A stretch of DNA of 64,000 bases. Source: an uncultured Lachnospiraceae bacterium (lineage in GTDB: Bacteria; Bacillota; Clostridia; Lachnospirales; Lachnospiraceae). Below are positions 25,128 through 34,577 of this stretch, in pieces. The notes under the pieces are model-generated. The model searched no databases. It worked only from the letters and a program-made list of their open reading frames with translations, and was not told where the DNA came from. The position numbers and the translations under genes were made by a program. The stretch is taken from assembly GCA_948794795.1 (NCBI GenBank), contig CAQGLR010000009.1, positions 1-64,000 on the forward strand. Direction: 5' to 3'. Every line of letters starts with the position of its first letter. Positions within the stretch are counted from its first letter, which is position 1.

Positions 25128-26738
25128 TTATAAAATTTCAATCATACATTTATGTTTTTTAGAATCCTTGTTATAAGAAATACCAACGGCAAGTATTCTT
25201 CCAGAGTATTCACTTTCCTTTCCAATACTTCCTTTAAAACGTAGTGCATATTTACGTTCTTTTATCTGGCGTATTGCTTCTGCTGGGGTACTGTTAATCT
25301 TTAATTCAAGTATAATACAATCTGCTGTTTTATCTGTTTCCGGATAAAAAATAAAATCAACATATCCCCTGCCAGCTTTATCTTCACGTTCGATACGGTA
25401 AGTATCCCTTGCAGAAAGGTAGATTAGGTTTACAAGCGCTGTTAATTCAATTTCACTATTGTAACTTAACAGGGGTATTTCTGTATCATGCGCATATTCA
25501 AGGATTTCTTGCATTGTTTTTGTATCTCCTGCTATAGTTGCCCTAAGCATTTGTTCAGATTTTTTAGCAAGTTTGTATACATATCCAAGAGAAGGTTCTT
25601 TTTCAAGCATATTCCTGAATTTATCCATCAGTTCTTTATTTGGTATGGAAACTTTTCCTTTATAATGGCTTAAGAATCCGTAAACAACCATGGCAGAGAA
25701 AATTTCATCCCGGGTATTTAAGTCCATTGAAACAGCAGCATATTCCTGGACATTAGCATTAACTGCTTCACCTGATGCCATCAAAACTAAATCTTCCCTG
25801 ACGTCTGCTATATTTTTATTTATATAATAACTAATTTCATCAAATGGGCCAGAACTTGTCCAGTAACTTTCAAGGTTGTTAAATTTTAAGGCAAGAACTA
25901 CAGAACGTGGATTATAAATTTTCTGTCCTGTTGCTGTCTGGTAACCATCATACCATATTTTTAGCCCATTACGTGTTATAGAAGGGGTACTGCATATTTT
26001 TAAATACCTTGCATATAACTCATCTGTTTCTGTTTCTGTAAATCCAAAATAATTGCTAAAAGCAGGGCTTGATGCCATTGTAAATTCTATAAACATATTT
26101 AATTCTGAACCACTGGAGTATTTTGCTATAGGAAGTATACCAGTCATATATGCAAATGCAACATAAGCTTTTCCTTTGAGGAGACCCTTAAGGAAAAGGA
26201 GATAAGCTTTTTTGTCTTTTTCTTTTATAAAATGCATATGGAAAATTGCATCCCACTCGTCTAGTACAAATATAAATTTTTCGTGTGTAACAGCATAAAT
26301 CCTTTTAAGGTCTTCTGGGATATTGCCGTTATCCCGGAATTCAATTTGTGGATAAGCAGTATGTAAATCTTCCCGTAGAAGAAATTTAATATTTTTAATA
26401 TAGGAACTGTAACTTTTACATTCATCATCGATATCACTAAAATCAATATAAATTACATTATATTGGTTTATAAACTTAAGATAAGTGGTATCTTTGGAAA
26501 TTTTTAGGGAATCAAAAATATTTCTTGAATTGCGTGCCTTGGAAAAAAAAGAACCTATAAGGTTTGCCATAATTGTTTTGCCAAAACGCCGTGGCCTGGT
26601 TATGCAGATATATTTTTCGGTACTATTAATTAAAGGGAATATCTCTTTTAATATTTCAGTTTTATCTATAAAATATGGTTGTGCTGCTGCTTCCTGGTAT
26701 ATAACATATGGTTCTTCATTGTTTAAAAAATATCCCAT
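25128..26738 (-). CDS. AAA-ATPase-like protein with C-terminal PD-(D/E)XK domain (DUF1703 type)
   Basis: 536 residues. N-terminal AAA-ATPase-like domain with P-loop RPRRFGKT near residue 45 and Walker B FVLDEWDAIF near 155. The C-terminal nuclease-like domain contains GYVDFIFYP...DCIILELKIN, the D...ExK pattern of the PD-(D/E)XK fold. This architecture is abundant, often multicopy, in Lachnospiraceae and Bacteroidetes; the function is not established and a mobile or defence role is often suspected. GGAGG lies eight bases before the ATG. No partner gene is adjacent. Confidence 0.8.
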   Translation of the reverse strand: MGYFLNNEEPYVIYQEAAAQPYFIDKTEILKEIFPLINSTEKYICITRPRRFGKTIMANLIGSFFSKARNSRNIFDSLKISKDTTYLKFINQYNVIYIDFSDIDDECKSYSSYIKNIKFLLREDLHTAYPQIEFRDNGNIPEDLKRIYAVTHEKFIFVLDEWDAIFHMHFIKEKDKKAYLLFLKGLLKGKAYVAFAYMTGILPIAKYSSGSELNMFIEFTMASSPAFSNYFGFTETETDELYARYLKICSTPSITRNGLKIWYDGYQTATGQKIYNPRSVVLALKFNNLESYWTSSGPFDEISYYINKNIADVREDLVLMASGEAVNANVQEYAAVSMDLNTRDEIFSAMVVYGFLSHYKGKVSIPNKELMDKFRNMLEKEPSLGYVYKLAKKSEQMLRATIAGDTKTMQEILEYAHDTEIPLLSYNSEIELTALVNLIYLSARDTYRIEREDKAGRGYVDFIFYPETDKTADCIILELKINSTPAEAIRQIKERKYALRFKGSIGKESEYSGRILAVGISYNKDSKKHKCMIEIL

Positions 26739-27166
26739 AGAAATAAACCTCCATTCTATAATTTTTTACTGGTGAAGATGTGTGTGTTTATAAAGTGATA
26801 TCTGGATTTAAACTAATCTTAGCAGAAGCCTGGTGTCTGGATGGGATAAAATCTTTTGAAAGATACCAGGAGATACATCTTTACATGGTTGTTTTAATTA
26901 AGAACATCTGGAGCTCTTATAAAACTATTAATTCTTTTATTATAGTATATCAATTCTGTTTAAGGTATTCAACCAGTATATCTGAAAAATGTTGGAAATG
27001 CAATAAAATCCAATGTCATTGTAAAGGCACTGGAACTGGTACTTTTGTCATTTGGTTACTATGCGTAAAGTTGTAGAGTGGTGTACCATAATAAAGAATA
27101 AATAATTCTATATTTCTATAACTTACCAGTATCAGCTATATTTAATACTGGTAAATTCTTATACTA
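26739..27166. other. Intergenic, no gene supported
   Basis: About 430 bases. A 98-codon frame at 26780 has no ribosome site or protein-like composition. A stem TACCAGTAT...ATACTGGTA (27123-27152) stands just before the MITE. Confidence 0.4.
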
Positions 27167-27365
27167 TTTTGAGTTTCCCCGTTTTTTTAGTACACAAGTT
27201 ATGTGACTCTGGCAGTTCCAAAGTTTTACCAACAAAAGTTTCTATTAAGCATTGAATACCAGATTTAAGCACCAGCGTCCCCATACAGCTGCTTTTTGGT
27301 AAAACATTTGGAATTTGCCAGAGTAATATAATATTTGTGGAATTTAAAAAATGGGGAAACTCAAA
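27167..27365. repeat. MITE with IS4-like ends enclosing structured repeat copy A
   Basis: About 200 bases with outer inverted repeats TTTTGAGTTTCCCC and GGGGAAACTCAAA matching the IS4-like element at 22267-23738. Inside, 27207-27323 is bounded by a second inverted repeat (CTCTGGCAGTTCCAAAG and its complement) and is the reverse complement of most of repeat copy C at 55163-55332. No coding capacity. Confidence 0.65.
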
Positions 27366-27441
27366 TTATACTATATATAGATTTTGAGGGCTGTTTATAG
27401 TATAATAGATTAAAAATCTTTAACATAAAAGGAGTCTGGTT

Positions 27442-28416
27442 GTGGATAATGGGATTAAAAATGCTGTAAAAATTACAGATAAAGAAGCACAGTATGATGA
27501 AAAGGCAAAACATCTGTTAGGGCAGAAAATTATTCTTGCACATATACTTGCAAGGACAGTAAAAGAGTTTAAAGGAATGAAGCCACAGGATATAGTGCCT
27601 CTTATTGAAGGAAATCCACAGATTGGCATAGTGCCAGCAGACCCAGGGATGACTAATACAATGGAAGATGTGGAAAGTGGGAGGATAAAGGGCATAAATA
27701 CAGAAAACAGTGAAATAAATGAAGGTTTAATAAGGTTTGATATTGTATTTTATGTAAATATGCCATCTAAAGATGGAGAGAAAAGTGTGCCTGCACAGAT
27801 GGTTATAAATGTAGAAGCACAGAAAGATAACCCAGAAGAGTATAAATTATTAAACAGGGCAATTTTTTATGTCTGCCGTCTTGTTTCTTCACAAAAGGAA
27901 AGGGATTTTGTAAAGACAGATTATGATGGTATAAAGAAGGTGTATTCCATATGGGTATGTATGAATATGGAAGTAAATTCCATTAACCATGTGCATCTTA
28001 CACAGGAACAGCTTATGGGAGATTATAACTGGCAGGGAAAAATAGATATGCTGAATATTATTTTTATAGGTCTTTCAAAAGAACTGCCAGAAAAAAGGAG
28101 TGGATATGGGCTGCACCGTCTGCTTGGGGCACTTTTGTCAAATGTATTGTCTGTCAAAGGGAAGCTTGGTATAATAGAAAATGAGTATAATATTTCCTTG
28201 GGAAGGGAAAGCAGAGAGGAGATGGAAATAATGTGTAATCTGGGACAGGGTGTTTTTGAAGATGGTTTTGCACAAGGAGAAGCCAGGGGAATTGCACTTG
28301 GGGAAGAAAAAATGATAATAAATATGTATAAGGAAGGTTTTGGAATAGAAGCAATAGCAAAAATTTCTAAAAAGAAAATTGATGAAGTGCAGTTTATTAT
28401 AGATAGAAAAGAATAA
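27442..28416 (+). CDS. Rpn/PD-(D/E)XK nuclease family transposase-like protein
   Basis: 324 residues. The core RFDIVFYVNMP...MVINVEAQK has the D...ExQ arrangement of the PD-(D/E)XK nuclease family transposase group (PF12784/Rpn-like). The C-terminal tail GEARGIALGEEKMIINMYKEGFGIEAIAKISKK resembles the helical EGxxxG repeats ending such proteins. Start is GTG 27442 with AAAGGAG seven bases upstream. Rpn proteins promote recombination in other bacteria; here the function is unknown. Stand-alone gene beside a MITE. Confidence 0.75.
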   Translation: MDNGIKNAVKITDKEAQYDEKAKHLLGQKIILAHILARTVKEFKGMKPQDIVPLIEGNPQIGIVPADPGMTNTMEDVESGRIKGINTENSEINEGLIRFDIVFYVNMPSKDGEKSVPAQMVINVEAQKDNPEEYKLLNRAIFYVCRLVSSQKERDFVKTDYDGIKKVYSIWVCMNMEVNSINHVHLTQEQLMGDYNWQGKIDMLNIIFIGLSKELPEKRSGYGLHRLLGALLSNVLSVKGKLGIIENEYNISLGRESREEMEIMCNLGQGVFEDGFAQGEARGIALGEEKMIINMYKEGFGIEAIAKISKKKIDEVQFIIDRKE

Positions 28417-28453
28417 TTTTATAATTTGTTATTATTTCTATGCAAAAGTAATA

Positions 28454-28500
28454 TAGCCTGTTTATTTGTATATGGAACAGGGCTAAATGGTTTGTTTTTA
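28454..28500 (+). terminator. Terminator of the Rpn-like gene
   Basis: Stem TAGCCTGTT / AACAGGGCTA (28454-28485) followed by a T-rich tract. Confidence 0.5.
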
Positions 28501-28634
28501 ATGTTCTGTAAATGCAAGGTTATATTTACAGCCAGTTAAATCCAAGAATTTTTAAAAGATAACACCTTGACAAATCTGCATTACTGATATAGAATAGCTT
28601 CAATAAAAATATTTAATAAAATAAAAAGTATCCT

Positions 28635-28902
28635 TAACACGTTGATGAGACGAGTAAGCCGCATATATGTAATCCAAGAGAGAGATGGGTGATGGGAACA
28701 TCTTATTGCACTGCAGCTGAAGACTACCTCGGAGTGGCCCCAATCCGGTCCGTTGATTACGTTATAATCCATATTACTTTTAAGTAATAAGAGCAGTGAT
28801 GGAACTGTGCTGTTATTGTAAGCTGGTTACCATTGAAGCAGGGTGGAACCGCGGTACTGGTTATGTAGCGTCCCTTCTGGCATTTTGCCAGGAGGTTTTT
28901 TT
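28635..28902 (+). promoter_or_regulatory. T-box riboswitch of thrS
   Basis: The conserved T-box AGGGTGGAACCGCGG is at 28840-28854. Stem I begins at GATGAGACGAGTAAG (about 28641). The specifier region reads GAAGACTACCTCGGAG, holding Thr codons ACT and ACC, in line with the downstream threonyl-tRNA synthetase. The leader ends in a terminator stem CTTCTGGCA/TGCCAGGAGG followed by T7 (to 28902). Uncharged tRNA-Thr should favour the antiterminator and raise thrS transcription. Confidence 0.9.
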
Positions 28903-28946
28903 GTTGTAGGAATTTTATAAAAATTATATTATAGGAGGTAAATGAA

Positions 28947-30935
28947 ATGAAAATAACTTTAAAAGATGGCTCATTTAAAGAATATTCTTCTGCAATGCCA
29001 GTTATTGATATAGCTGCTGATATTAGTGAAGGTCTTGCAAGGGCAGCATGTGCAGCTGAGATTGACGGGCAGGTTGTTGATTTACGTACTGTTGTTGACA
29101 AAGATTGTGAATTAAATATACTTACATTTGACAGTGAGGGTGGAAAGAAAGCTTACCGCCATACATGTGCGCATGTTATGGCAGAAGCAGTACAAAATCT
29201 TTATCCAGAAGCAAAGCTTACTATAGGGCCTGCAATAGATAATGGGTTTTATTATGATTTTGATATGCCAAGCCTTTCAAGGGAAGACCTTGACAATATT
29301 GAAAAAGAGATGAAGAAAATTATTAAAAAAGGTGATAAGCTTGAAAGATATACACTGTCAAAAGAGGAAGCTGTAAAGCTTATGACAGAACGTAATGAGC
29401 CTTATAAGGTTGAGATGGTTAATGAACATCCAGATACTGATACACTTACATTCTATAAACAAGGAGATTTTGTAGAGTTCTGTGCAGGACCACACCTTAT
29501 GAGTACAAAGCAGATTAAGGCATTTAAACTTACATCTTCTTCAGGGGCATACTGGAGAGGTGATGAGCATAATAAAATGCTTACACGTATATATGGTACT
29601 GCATTTAATAAAAAGCAGGATTTAGAAGAATACCTTGCATATCTTGAGGATATTAAGAACCGTGACCACAATAAACTTGGACGTGACATGGATTTATTTA
29701 CTACTGTGGATGTAATAGGCCAGGGGCTTCCGCTTCTTATGCCAAAAGGAACTAAGATGATACAGAAGTTACAACGCTGGATTGAAGACCTGGAGGATAA
29801 TGAATGGGGATATGTCAGGACAAGGACACCTCTTATGGCAAAATCAGATTTATATAAGATTTCGGACCATTGGGGACATTATAAAGAAGGTATGTTTATC
29901 CTTGGTGAAGATGATGAGGATGAAGAAGGCAATAGTGTATCAGGCAATGATATATTTGCACTCCGTCCAATGACATGCCCGTTCCAGTATTATGTTTATA
30001 AGGCAAGGCAGAAATCATACCGTGACCTTCCATACAGGATGGGTGAAACATCAACACTTTTCCGTAATGAAGAATCAGGTGAGATGCATGGTCTTACACG
30101 TGTGCGCCAGTTTACTATTTCAGAAGGCCATCTTGTATGTACACCAGAACAGATTGCAGATGAATTTAAAGAATGTGTTGAGCTTGCAAGACACTGCCTT
30201 ACAACACTTGGCCTGGAAGAAGATGTAACATACCGTATGTCTAAGTGGGACCCTGAAAATAAGGATAAATATCTTGGCACAGCAGAAGAATGGGATAAAG
30301 TTGAAGGTGCTATGCGTGAGATACTTGATGATATAGGGCTTGAATATACAGAAGAAGCTGGAGAAGCTGCTTTCTATGGGCCTAAACTTGATATACAGGC
30401 AAAGAATGTGTATGGCAAGGAAGATACAATGATTACAGTACAGCTTGATATGTTCCTTTCAGAACGTTTTGATATGTATTATATAGATGAGAATGGTGAC
30501 AAAAAACGTCCTTATATTATACACAGGACATCAATGGGATGTTATGAGCGTACTCTTGCATGGCTTATAGAGAAATATGCAGGTAAATTCCCAACATGGC
30601 TTTGTCCTGAACAGGTACGTGTACTTCCTATATCAGAGAAATTTAAAGACTATGCAGAAAAAGTGCTTGCAGAGCTTAAAAAGAATGGTATAGATGCAAC
30701 TGCTGACCACCGTTCAGAGAAGATTGGGTATAAGATACGTGAGGCAAGGCTTGATAAGCTTCCATATATGCTTGTAGTAGGTGCAAAGGAAGAGGAAGCA
30801 GGAAAAGTATCTGTAAGGAGCCGCTTTGCAGGAGATGAGGGACAGAAGGATTTACAAGTATTTATAGATGATATATGTAAGGAAATACGTACAAAGGAAA
30901 TACGTAAGGAAGAAGCCGTAGAAGAAGATAAGTAA
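28947..30935 (+). CDS. thrS: Threonyl-tRNA synthetase
   Basis: 662 residues, full length. TGS domain about 1-62, second additional domain with HTCAHVMAEA (zinc/editing-type HxxxH) and the YYDF motif, then the class II catalytic core. Motif 2 is FRNEESGEMHGLTRVRQF, motif 3 is HRTSMGCYERTLAWLIEKY, and the C-terminal anticodon-binding domain begins WLCPEQVRVLPI. Ligates Thr to tRNA-Thr. AGGAGG precedes the ATG, and a T-box leader controls it. The highly charged tail ending EEAVEEDK is an extension. Confidence 0.97.
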   Translation: MKITLKDGSFKEYSSAMPVIDIAADISEGLARAACAAEIDGQVVDLRTVVDKDCELNILTFDSEGGKKAYRHTCAHVMAEAVQNLYPEAKLTIGPAIDNGFYYDFDMPSLSREDLDNIEKEMKKIIKKGDKLERYTLSKEEAVKLMTERNEPYKVEMVNEHPDTDTLTFYKQGDFVEFCAGPHLMSTKQIKAFKLTSSSGAYWRGDEHNKMLTRIYGTAFNKKQDLEEYLAYLEDIKNRDHNKLGRDMDLFTTVDVIGQGLPLLMPKGTKMIQKLQRWIEDLEDNEWGYVRTRTPLMAKSDLYKISDHWGHYKEGMFILGEDDEDEEGNSVSGNDIFALRPMTCPFQYYVYKARQKSYRDLPYRMGETSTLFRNEESGEMHGLTRVRQFTISEGHLVCTPEQIADEFKECVELARHCLTTLGLEEDVTYRMSKWDPENKDKYLGTAEEWDKVEGAMREILDDIGLEYTEEAGEAAFYGPKLDIQAKNVYGKEDTMITVQLDMFLSERFDMYYIDENGDKKRPYIIHRTSMGCYERTLAWLIEKYAGKFPTWLCPEQVRVLPISEKFKDYAEKVLAELKKNGIDATADHRSEKIGYKIREARLDKLPYMLVVGAKEEEAGKVSVRSRFAGDEGQKDLQVFIDDICKEIRTKEIRKEEAVEEDK

Positions 30936-30963
30936 AAAAGGCCAGATGCCATTATATAACTGA

Positions 30964-30990
30964 AGTGGGCGTATATGCGCCCACTTTTTT
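30964..30990 (+). terminator. Terminator of thrS
   Basis: Stem AAGTGGGCG / CGCCCACTT with a TATATG loop, running into TTTTTT. Confidence 0.8.
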
Positions 30991-31001
30991 ACCTATCTGG
31001 T

Positions 31002-31028
31002 TAAGATATCTGAAGATTATGCCGAAGT
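31002..31028 (+). promoter_or_regulatory. Sigma-28-like (flagellar) promoter
   Basis: TAAG at 31002-31005, 15 bases, GCCGAAGT at 31021-31028. This matches the FliA/SigD pattern TAAA-N15-GCCGATAA in front of the FliK-like gene. Confidence 0.5.
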
Positions 31029-31080
31029 ATTTAAGAGAAATGTTTATAAATAAGAAAGGTACATAAAAGGTGAGAAATCT

Positions 31081-34000
31081 ATGAATATAAGGGATATTAT
31101 GTACCAGGCAAGTAACAGTGCCAGTATGCAGGGTGTGTTTGGCAATAACAGCCAGCTTCTGTCTATAGGAAGCAAAGGGCAGGTTGTTGAAGGTCTGGTA
31201 TCAAAAGTTTCAGATAAGATTTCCATCAGCTTTAACGGAATTGAGGTAAAAGTTCCTAATTCTGCAGTACGGGGAGCCACGGAAGGCGAAGTAAGAAAGT
31301 TTCAAATCATGGATGTGTCAAAGGACAATATTGTACTGAAAGAGGTTGGAAATACACACAGCCAGAGTGATACTAAAGCGATGGTGAACACCAAAGTGCC
31401 AGAAAGCGCACTTTCCCATAATGCTTATATAAAGGAAAGCGCACAGGTGGCAGCAGGAGAACAGGAAGCAAATAAAAACATAGCTATCCTTACAGGAGAA
31501 GACTATGAAAGCATTGAAAAGGAAGAAGGAGCTGTAGAGGATTTCGGGGAAGCAAGCCTTGAACGTACGATAGAGAGAGTAAAAGAGCAGAAACAGTGGG
31601 AAGAAAACTGCCAGGAGAGCAATAGGGAACTTTGCCAGGAACTTAAGGAAGGTCTTGAGAATATCCAGAAGAACGGTTTCCTTGACCAGAAGACCGAAGC
31701 CCAGATAGCACAGCTTCTGCGTGATGCAGATATTCCGCCTACAGAGGAAAATATATCAAAGTTTATTTCTGCGTTCCAGATGAGCCAGACAGCAGGGAAT
31801 ATGTCAGATGATGTAAGGGCATATATAATTGGTAATGGCCTTCCTCCTACTATTGAAAATATTTATCATGGACAGTATTCTGGAAGTGATGCATTTGATG
31901 GGGCTGTATATGATGATGAGATGTGGGACGCACTTTCAGGGCAGGTTAATAATATTATAGATATTACAGGACTTGATAAACAGGCGGCAACAGAGGACGC
32001 AAAATGGCTTCTGGCAAATGAGCTTCCTGTGACAGCAGATAACCTTAAGATGCTGTCAGTGCTTAGTGATATTAAAGAAAATATAACTCCGGATGTGGTT
32101 ATAAACCAGATTGTACAGGCTATGTCAGCAGGCAGCGGGGCGGAACAGGCTTTGCTTGATACATCACAGTTTGTAATTGCAAGGGATATTATTAACAGTT
32201 TTATGTCTGTTACTGATAAAGATATAATTACTGCTGTAAACATTGCAGGAAATAGTGTAATGTCAGGTGATACAACAAGCACAGCTGCTGAGATGGTGCT
32301 TAACTTAGAACTTATAAGACAGGCACAGAAGGTAAATGAAAATAATAATAACCAGAATATAAATGTTATACCTGGTGTAATTACAGATGGTATGACAGAA
32401 CAGGATATACAGGCGGTTACTGCTAAAAGGCATATAGCGGAAATCTGTCTTAAAATGACTATACAGTCTGCTGGTATAATGGCAGAAAAGGGAATAAATG
32501 TTGAAACTGCACCTCTTGAGGATGTTGTTAAAGAATTAAGGGATATAGAAAATTCATATTATAAGGCACGTTTTGGTACATCTGGGGACATAACAGATAA
32601 AGAACTTGGGCTTATGCAGGAAACATTGCAGAAAACTGCGGATATAGCTAATGCACCTGCATCTGTAATAGGCACAAGTGTTAAACAGATGAACCTTATA
32701 ACACTTAACGGGCTTCATGCAGCAGCAACAAGTGAAACTGCACAAAGGCAGCAGTTTATGGAAATATATGAAAAGGTTTCAACAGAGGCAAATAAAGAAT
32801 ATGGTGATTCTATTACAAAGGCGTTTAAGAGTATTCCTGATATTTTAAAAGGTCTTGGATTAGAAGATACACAGGCTAATGAAAGAGCAGCCAGGATACT
32901 TGGATATAACAGTATGGAGATTACAGAGGAAAGTATACAGGCTGTTAAAGAATATGATTCAATGCTTAACAAGGTAATAGACAATATGAAGCCATCTGTT
33001 GTACTTGAACTTATAAGAAATGGAAGTAACCCTCTTGACAAGACAATAAGTGAACTTGACAAGGAACTGTCAGATATTGCACAAAACAGGGATATTTCAT
33101 CAGAGGAGAAATACAGCAGGTATTTATGGCAGTTAGAGAGAAGCAATGCCATAACAGAACAGGAACGTGAAGGTTATATAGGTGTGTACAGGCTTCTTAA
33201 TAATATAGAGAAAACTGATGGTGCAGCAATAGGGGCTGTATTACAGAGCAGGCGTGAAATGACCCTTGGCAACCTTCTGTCTGCTGTAAGGACTGCCAAA
33301 GGCAAGGGTATTAATATAGAGGCTGGCAGTAATTTTGGCGGGCTGGAAGAACTGGTTTACCATAGTAAGACAATTACTGCACAGATTAATGAAGGCTTTA
33401 ATAATAACACAAATAATAATAACAGGGACAGTGACAGCAGCAGGTATTACCAGGACCTTGTTTCAGAAGCGTTAAACAATATTACGCCTGATGGTGTTAA
33501 TGAAATATCTGATGGTGATATGGAGAAGATTTTAAATACTTCCCTTGAAAAGTTTGCAGAGGATATGAAGGCTTCAACAGCTGGACGTAAGCTTGAGAAA
33601 GAGTATTATGAACAACAGGCAGAAGAAGTACGTGAAATAGTACAGGACAATAATGAAGCAGAAGCATATCTTTCTAATTTACAAATACCTGTTACAGTTG
33701 CTGTTTTAGACGCAGCAGGAAATATGCTTAAAGAGGGATATAATCTTTTAAAAGAATGTTATAACAGAAGAAATGTTTTAGACAGACAAGAACAGCAAGA
33801 ATTTGAAGAAACTATAGATAGTATGGCAGATGCACTTGGTTCAGAGGAAAGTATCCAGGAGGAATGTGAAAAAGCTGGCAGATATATGGAAGAAATCCTT
33901 TCAAAGTCATATTCAGCACCAGATATTTCATCTGATGAGCTGGTACAGCTTAAAATGCTTGGAAGGGGAATCCAGTTAAACGGTCTTTTGTCTGGCAGGA

Positions 34001-34452
34001 GAAGTTATGATATACCAGTACTTACAGGTGATACAATTACAAATATGAATGTTACTATATTAAGTGGTTATGGTGATAAGGGTAAAGTACAGATATCAGT
34101 TGGTACACACCAGGATATGGAAAATACACCAGGAAGTAACTTAAATATATCTGCAGAGTTAAGGATATCAGGAGGAGCTTTAAAAGGGCTTATTCTGTGT
34201 GGAAGCAGGGAAGGTTATGAAACTGCCAGGGAAAGCAGCAAAGAACTTGAAACTGCATTATCAGAAGCAGGTTTTTCAGTGAAAAACATATCATGCAGCA
34301 TAGGGGCTTCTTCAAGGGATACTATGTTAAAGGAAAAGGCAGATACCAGTGATACATCTACAGCAGATTTATATAAAGCAGCAAAGATTGCAGTAAAATA
34401 TATTTCTGGTATAATAAGTAAAAATATTAATGTTTTACAAGACCAGGGATGA
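31081..34452 (+). CDS. Large FliK-like flagellar protein
   Basis: 1123 residues, no signal peptide, mostly helical. The N-terminal 90 residues (QVVEGLVSKVSDKISISFNGIEVKVPNSA region) form a small beta domain like FliK N-termini. The middle is a long repetitive array with recurring xxQIAQLLRDADIPPTEENISKF-like units (again at LPPTIENI, ELPVTADNL, QIPVTVAVL). The C-terminal 130 residues (KVQISVGTHQDM...GLILCGSREGYETARESSKEL) resemble the FliK C-terminal domain. Location before flagellin and a sigma-28-like promoter support a late flagellar role, perhaps hook-length control, but the length is unusual. I recall DUF6240 as the database label for such Lachnospiraceae proteins, unverified. Confidence 0.6.
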   Translation: MNIRDIMYQASNSASMQGVFGNNSQLLSIGSKGQVVEGLVSKVSDKISISFNGIEVKVPNSAVRGATEGEVRKFQIMDVSKDNIVLKEVGNTHSQSDTKAMVNTKVPESALSHNAYIKESAQVAAGEQEANKNIAILTGEDYESIEKEEGAVEDFGEASLERTIERVKEQKQWEENCQESNRELCQELKEGLENIQKNGFLDQKTEAQIAQLLRDADIPPTEENISKFISAFQMSQTAGNMSDDVRAYIIGNGLPPTIENIYHGQYSGSDAFDGAVYDDEMWDALSGQVNNIIDITGLDKQAATEDAKWLLANELPVTADNLKMLSVLSDIKENITPDVVINQIVQAMSAGSGAEQALLDTSQFVIARDIINSFMSVTDKDIITAVNIAGNSVMSGDTTSTAAEMVLNLELIRQAQKVNENNNNQNINVIPGVITDGMTEQDIQAVTAKRHIAEICLKMTIQSAGIMAEKGINVETAPLEDVVKELRDIENSYYKARFGTSGDITDKELGLMQETLQKTADIANAPASVIGTSVKQMNLITLNGLHAAATSETAQRQQFMEIYEKVSTEANKEYGDSITKAFKSIPDILKGLGLEDTQANERAARILGYNSMEITEESIQAVKEYDSMLNKVIDNMKPSVVLELIRNGSNPLDKTISELDKELSDIAQNRDISSEEKYSRYLWQLERSNAITEQEREGYIGVYRLLNNIEKTDGAAIGAVLQSRREMTLGNLLSAVRTAKGKGINIEAGSNFGGLEELVYHSKTITAQINEGFNNNTNNNNRDSDSSRYYQDLVSEALNNITPDGVNEISDGDMEKILNTSLEKFAEDMKASTAGRKLEKEYYEQQAEEVREIVQDNNEAEAYLSNLQIPVTVAVLDAAGNMLKEGYNLLKECYNRRNVLDRQEQQEFEETIDSMADALGSEESIQEECEKAGRYMEEILSKSYSAPDISSDELVQLKMLGRGIQLNGLLSGRRSYDIPVLTGDTITNMNVTILSGYGDKGKVQISVGTHQDMENTPGSNLNISAELRISGGALKGLILCGSREGYETARESSKELETALSEAGFSVKNISCSIGASSRDTMLKEKADTSDTSTADLYKAAKIAVKYISGIISKNINVLQDQG

Positions 34453-34509
34453 AAGTAGAATTTATAAAATAAAAAACAATAAAAATCCGTATAAAATTAT
34501 ATCTGTAGA

Positions 34510-34534
34510 TAAACTTTAAAACCATACCAGATAT
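34510..34534 (+). promoter_or_regulatory. Sigma-28-like promoter of flagellin
   Basis: TAAA at 34510-34513 and AGATAT at 34529-34534, 15 bases apart, within TACCAGATATAAA. Compared with GCCGATAT one base deviates. 44 bases before the flagellin ATG. Confidence 0.45.
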
Positions 34535-34577
34535 AAAATGAAAATATATTAGCATACAATGAAAGGATGGTATATAG

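Noticed and set aside
26780..27076. 98-codon frame before the MITE
   Set aside because: No ribosome site, odd composition, and it crosses repeat-like sequence.
25128..28416. A defence island formed by the AAA-ATPase/DUF1703 and PD-(D/E)XK proteins
   Set aside because: The two genes are convergent or separate with a MITE between, and no other defence gene is near. Both families are multicopy in this group and have no shown defence role.
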